Origin: Pedobacter schmidteae
GTDB lineage: Bacteria > Bacteroidota > Bacteroidia > Sphingobacteriales > Sphingobacteriaceae
Length of the DNA stretch: 10,823 nt
Assembly (NCBI GenBank): GCA_945906015.1
Contig: CAMDQV010000046.1
Location: 1-10,823, forward strand
Reading direction: 5' to 3'
Below, in pieces: positions 8,443-10,823 of this stretch (its first letter is position 1; each line of letters starts with the position of its first letter). The notes beneath the pieces are model-generated. The model did no database searches, was not told the DNA's origin, and worked only from the letters and a program-made list of their open reading frames with translations. Both the position numbers and the translations under genes were made by a program.

Positions 8443-8757
8443 ATGGAAGAACAGAACATTGAAAATCAATTAAACATTGAGCTTTCTGAAGAAATTGCAG
8501 AAGGTATATACTCCAACCTGGCGGTTATCACTCATTCAAATACTGAGTTTGTTTTAGATTTTATTCGGGTTATGCCTGGTGTTCCTAAAGCCCGTGTAAA
8601 ATCCAGGATAGTATTAACTCCGGAGCATGCAAAACGATTTCTTGTTGCTCTTGAAGAAAATGTGGAGAAATTTGAAGTCCTGAATGGTCGTATTAAGATC
8701 AATGAAGGTCAGCCAGGTATACCTATGAATTTTGGAGGTCCTACAGCACAAGCATAA
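8443..8757 (+). CDS. DUF3467 family protein of unknown function
   Basis: A small protein of 104 aa with no signal peptide or membrane segment, so probably cytoplasmic. I recognise the DUF3467 pattern: a central GIYSNLAVITHSNTEFVLDF block (residues 21-40), then RVMPGVPKARVKSRIVLTPEHAKRF (42-66) and a helix of about 70-80. The N-terminus is acidic and the last 20 residues are rich in Gly and Pro and are probably flexible. The family has no established biochemical function that I know of. The ATG is chosen because an in-frame TAA lies at 8431-8433, and only a few codons separate it from the start. It lies 40 nt past the rpoC terminator in the same direction. I believe a DUF3467 gene next to rpoC recurs in Bacteroidota, which hints at a link to transcription, but that is an inference. 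Confidence 0.88.
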   Translation: MEEQNIENQLNIELSEEIAEGIYSNLAVITHSNTEFVLDFIRVMPGVPKARVKSRIVLTPEHAKRFLVALEENVEKFEVLNGRIKINEGQPGIPMNFGGPTAQA

Positions 8758-8955
8758 ATTTGAGAAAGCATTTTAATAAATTGATTTCAAAATCAATTGA
8801 GTTGCTATATTATAATTTTGTAACTGCTGTTACGATTGGTTAAGGGTATTTTTTCCAATAAATCAGGTCTTGAAATTTTTAGTGATGCTACCCGTGATTA
8901 GCACTATTTTTTTTCAATTCTTTTTCTTTTTTTGCATCTAGTTCCTACAAAATTA
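8758..8955. other. Convergent AT-rich intergenic region with small stem-loops
   Basis: This 198-nt stretch separates the DUF3467 gene (+) from miaA (-), so both 3' ends point into it. I see no ORF. It holds an 8-bp inverted repeat made mostly of A and T (8779-8786 with 8791-8798, loop TCAA), a 5-bp GTAAC/GTTAC hairpin (8820-8833), an ATTGG/CCAAT pair (8835-8839 with 8855-8859), and an imperfect hairpin (8881-8905) just before a run of eight T (8907-8914). The last could stop + strand transcripts. None is a strong bidirectional terminator, and for miaA on the - strand I find no convincing terminator. Confidence 0.6.
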
Positions 8956-9861
8956 CTATAGGATGGAATTTAGGTGTTGAATAATTGAATCGAACTCATC
9001 AGGCTTAAACCATTTGATATCTTCCGATTTGTTGAACCAGGTTATTTGTCTTTTAGCAAATCTTCTTGTGTTCTGCTTAATCTTCTCAATAGCTTCTTCT
9101 CTAGTGCTTTTGCCATCTATGTAATTGAAGATTTCAGAATATCCAACAGTATTCAATGGGTTTAAATGCCTGTATGATTTCAGGCCTTCAACCTCTTCGA
9201 TCAACCCATCTTTGATCATTTGATCAACGCGAAGGTTTATTCTTTCATATAATATATTGCGATCGGTATTAAGTCCTATTTTGACAATATTAAATGGTCT
9301 TTGCTTTTTAATATTAGTTCTTAATGATGAAAAAGTTTTCCCGGAGCTCTCAAATACTTCTAAAGCCCTGATTATGCGCTGTGGATTAAAGATATCGACC
9401 TCCTTGTAGTAAACCGGGTCAATTTTTTTTAGGCGATCCTGCAGGAATGTAATTCCCTTTTCATTTAAAATTGTATTTAAATAGGTTCGAATTTCATCTG
9501 TAGCTATGGGTAATTGATCAAAACCATGGCTTACTGCGTTTATAAAAAGCCCGGAGCCACCAGCCATTATTACCTGATCATAATCAAGAAATAATTTATT
9601 GATCAGTTCAATAGATTCTTTTTCAAAATCACCAGCATTAAATTGATCCAGAACGGAATGGCTATTGATCAAATGATGTTTAACTTCCTTTAGTTCTACT
9701 GCTGATGGTTTTGCAGTACCAATATTCATTTCCCTATAAAACTGTCGGGAATCGGCTGAAATAATCTCTGTTTTAAAGTGTTTTGCCAGACTTATGGCTA
9801 ATGTTGTTTTGCCAATCGCGGTTGGGCCTGCAATAATGATCAATGTTTTGTTCATTAGCAA
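8956..9861 (-). CDS. miaA: tRNA (adenosine(37)-N6)-dimethylallyltransferase
   Basis: Transfers the dimethylallyl group from dimethylallyl diphosphate to N6 of A37 in tRNAs that read codons starting with U, a cytoplasmic step that stabilises codon-anticodon pairing. At 301 aa it matches the family length. Visible motifs: the P-loop GPTAIGKT (residues 12-19), SADSRQFYREMNIGTAKP (35-52) with catalytic D37 and the substrate-binding GTAKP, GGSGLF (101-106; many homologues have GGTGLY), NPQRIIRALEV (159-169) and RRFAKRQITWF (266-276) near the C-terminus. Two starts are possible: the ATG ending at 9861 and another two codons inside (9855). The first is kept because GGGA lies about seven bases upstream of it. 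It follows the pRiA4b-like gene by 14 nt, so the two are very probably cotranscribed. The stop is TAG. Confidence 0.97.
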   Translation of the reverse strand: MLMNKTLIIIAGPTAIGKTTLAISLAKHFKTEIISADSRQFYREMNIGTAKPSAVELKEVKHHLINSHSVLDQFNAGDFEKESIELINKLFLDYDQVIMAGGSGLFINAVSHGFDQLPIATDEIRTYLNTILNEKGITFLQDRLKKIDPVYYKEVDIFNPQRIIRALEVFESSGKTFSSLRTNIKKQRPFNIVKIGLNTDRNILYERINLRVDQMIKDGLIEEVEGLKSYRHLNPLNTVGYSEIFNYIDGKSTREEAIEKIKQNTRRFAKRQITWFNKSEDIKWFKPDEFDSIIQHLNSIL

Positions 9862-9875
9862 TCCCGTTTCAGAAT

Positions 9876-10529
9876 TTAATATTCATCCTTTTGGATATCA
9901 TCAGGATCATAACCATCATTATCAGAAAAATCATCCATAAACTCGTCCTTTTCTTCTTGGTCTTCTTCTTGTTCTTCTTCAATTTCCTGCTTCGTATTTA
10001 TGCCCATATCGCTCAATTGTTCAAGCTCTTCTGCATCTTCAGGCTGGAAGTCAAGTTCATTTAAAAAATCAAAATCTTCAGAAACTACAGATGCTACAGG
10101 AGAAATAATAACGGTACCGGCTATTTTAGGTGCTTCACCCTGAGTGCGTGATACATAAGGATAGGTCTTTCCATCTTCTTCGCTAAGTAGAATTTTGACG
10201 AGTTGAACATGGAAGTCAAATGGTCTGTCGAAGTTATAGGTATAATAAAATTTTTGATGCGGATCATCTATGAAACTGCTTAGTTTAGAATTCTCCATTG
10301 TAGCAACCCCATTATTGATTTTTCGCTGGTTTGGAAGGAAGGCAATTTCCTCTTTTTTTATCCATTGATCACTGCTTACATAAAAAGAGGATGATAAATC
10401 AGCATTGTATCCTGTTGATTGATGGATAGCACGATGAAGGGCTTCAAATGTTTGATTGGATTTTATATCAATATCTCGTTCAATATCATCATAATCTTCA
10501 AAAGAAACCTTAAATCTATATATTGCCAT
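9876..10529 (-). CDS. pRiA4b ORF-3-like protein with acidic C-terminal tail
   Basis: 217 aa. Residues 1 to about 145 resemble the plasmid pRiA4b ORF-3-like family (PF07929, also seen as a passenger in some IS elements): an initial strand YRFKVSF, then TFEALHRAIHQSTGY (27-41), an aromatic SSFYVSSDQW segment (47-56) and FDFHVQLVKIL (104-114). The biochemical function of this family is not known to me. Residues 151-217 form a low-complexity tail with 31 Asp/Glu and only three Lys, likely disordered. No signal peptide or membrane segment is seen. Despite the family name there is no plasmid or transposon sequence nearby. It sits between a CCA-adding enzyme gene (85 nt upstream) and miaA (14 nt downstream), so a role linked to tRNA or RNA is possible but unproven. 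The start is the ATG at 10529, preceded by an A-rich stretch and no Shine-Dalgarno. Confidence 0.85.
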   Translation of the reverse strand: MAIYRFKVSFEDYDDIERDIDIKSNQTFEALHRAIHQSTGYNADLSSSFYVSSDQWIKKEEIAFLPNQRKINNGVATMENSKLSSFIDDPHQKFYYTYNFDRPFDFHVQLVKILLSEEDGKTYPYVSRTQGEAPKIAGTVIISPVASVVSEDFDFLNELDFQPEDAEELEQLSDMGINTKQEIEEEQEEDQEEKDEFMDDFSDNDGYDPDDIQKDEY

Positions 10530-10556
10530 TTTTATTCTATAATTTTTATTATTCTA

Positions 10557-10564
10557 CAAAAATA
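10557..10564 (-). promoter_or_regulatory. Possible Bacteroidota -7 promoter element for the pRiA4b-like/miaA pair
   Basis: On the - strand these bases read TATTTTTG, an exact match to the TAnnTTTG -7 consensus described for the primary sigma factor of Bacteroidota. It lies 27 nt before the ATG at 10529, within the 85-nt gap after the CCA enzyme gene, giving a short AT-rich leader of about 20 nt. I find no matching TTTG at the -33 spacing, and such AT-rich matches arise easily by chance, so the call is tentative. Confidence 0.3.
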
Positions 10565-10614
10565 CTATTTGAAAACACTGATTAGTATTTTAAACTATTT
10601 TTTTTGTCAGTCTA

Positions 10615-10823
10615 TTAGCTAGGTTCAACCGGAATCAATCCCAGGGCTTTTCCTTTTTCTAACATGAAATCATAAGCCTCTTTTCTGGAATTTTTAATTT
10701 CTCCTTCAAGAATAGCTTCTCGGATTTGATTTTTGATTAGGCCAACATTTTTGCCTGCACTCAAATTAAATGCCTGCATGATATCTTCGCCACTCACCGG
10801 TGGTTGCCAGTTTCTAAGTTGAT
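10615..10823 (-). CDS. cca: CCA-adding tRNA nucleotidyltransferase, C-terminal end (partial)
   Basis: The gene runs off the right edge of the window, so only the last 68 complete codons are seen. The reading frame stays open to base 10823 and gives QLRNWQPPVSGEDIMQAFNL as its visible beginning, so the GTG codon at 10797 is internal and not a start. The segment PVSGEDIMxxF...GxxVGxIKxxIREAILEGxI...AxxxMLEKGKxLGL is typical of the C-terminal end of Bacteroidota proteins with a poly(A) polymerase/CCA-transferase head domain plus an HD domain. Such enzymes add or repair the 3'-CCA end of tRNAs. The nucleotidyltransferase and HD motifs are outside the window, so the activity itself cannot be checked here. 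No hairpin terminator follows the TAA stop, so read-through into the pRiA4b-like gene is possible. Confidence 0.85.
   Translation of the reverse strand, partial: QLRNWQPPVSGEDIMQAFNLSAGKNVGLIKNQIREAILEGEIKNSRKEAYDFMLEKGKALGLIPVEPS

Noticed and set aside
9843..10064. 73-codon + strand frame encoding a very hydrophobic peptide opposite the pRiA4b-like gene
   Set aside because: The Phe/Leu/Ile-rich sequence is simply the complement of the acidic GAA/GAT-rich tail. No sign that it is a real membrane peptide.
10419..10622. 67-codon + strand frame over the pRiA4b-like gene start and upstream gap
   Set aside because: AT-rich and Ile/Phe/Tyr-dominated, antisense to a supported gene, no recognisable family and no start signal.

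Overview
The window is a conserved housekeeping block from a member of the Bacteroidota, most likely a Sphingobacteria-type organism such as a Pedobacter or Solitalea relative. That placement is an inference from the RpoB and RpoC sequences, the low-to-moderate GC content, the near absence of Shine-Dalgarno sequences and the gene order. I see no insertion sequence, CRISPR array, tRNA or rRNA gene, and no sign of recent gene transfer.

Left part (+ strand, 1-8402): the last codons of rplL (ribosomal protein L7/L12), a GC-rich stem-loop, then rpoB (beta subunit, 1269 aa, TTG start) and rpoC (beta' subunit, 1428 aa). The 92-nt rpoB-rpoC gap holds an unusual pair of facing seven-base repeat arrays that can fold on each other. 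A strong intrinsic terminator follows rpoC. All catalytic and zinc-binding residues I checked in the two subunits are intact.

Middle (8443-8955): a 104-codon gene of the DUF3467 family starts only 40 nt after the rpoC terminator. It is followed by a 198-nt AT-rich convergent intergenic region with several small stem-loops.

Right part (- strand, 8956-10823): three co-oriented genes, in transcription order the 3' end of a CCA-adding tRNA nucleotidyltransferase, a pRiA4b ORF-3-like protein with a very acidic tail, and miaA (tRNA A37 dimethylallyltransferase). The last two are only 14 nt apart and probably form one transcript. With the CCA enzyme they make a tRNA-maturation neighbourhood around a protein of unknown role.

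The window is mostly ordinary. The items that merit a second look are the heptad-repeat element between rpoB and rpoC, a Pro-to-Thr change in the CPIETPEG motif of RpoB, the DUF3467 gene beside the RNA polymerase genes, and the pRiA4b-like protein embedded between tRNA-maturation genes.
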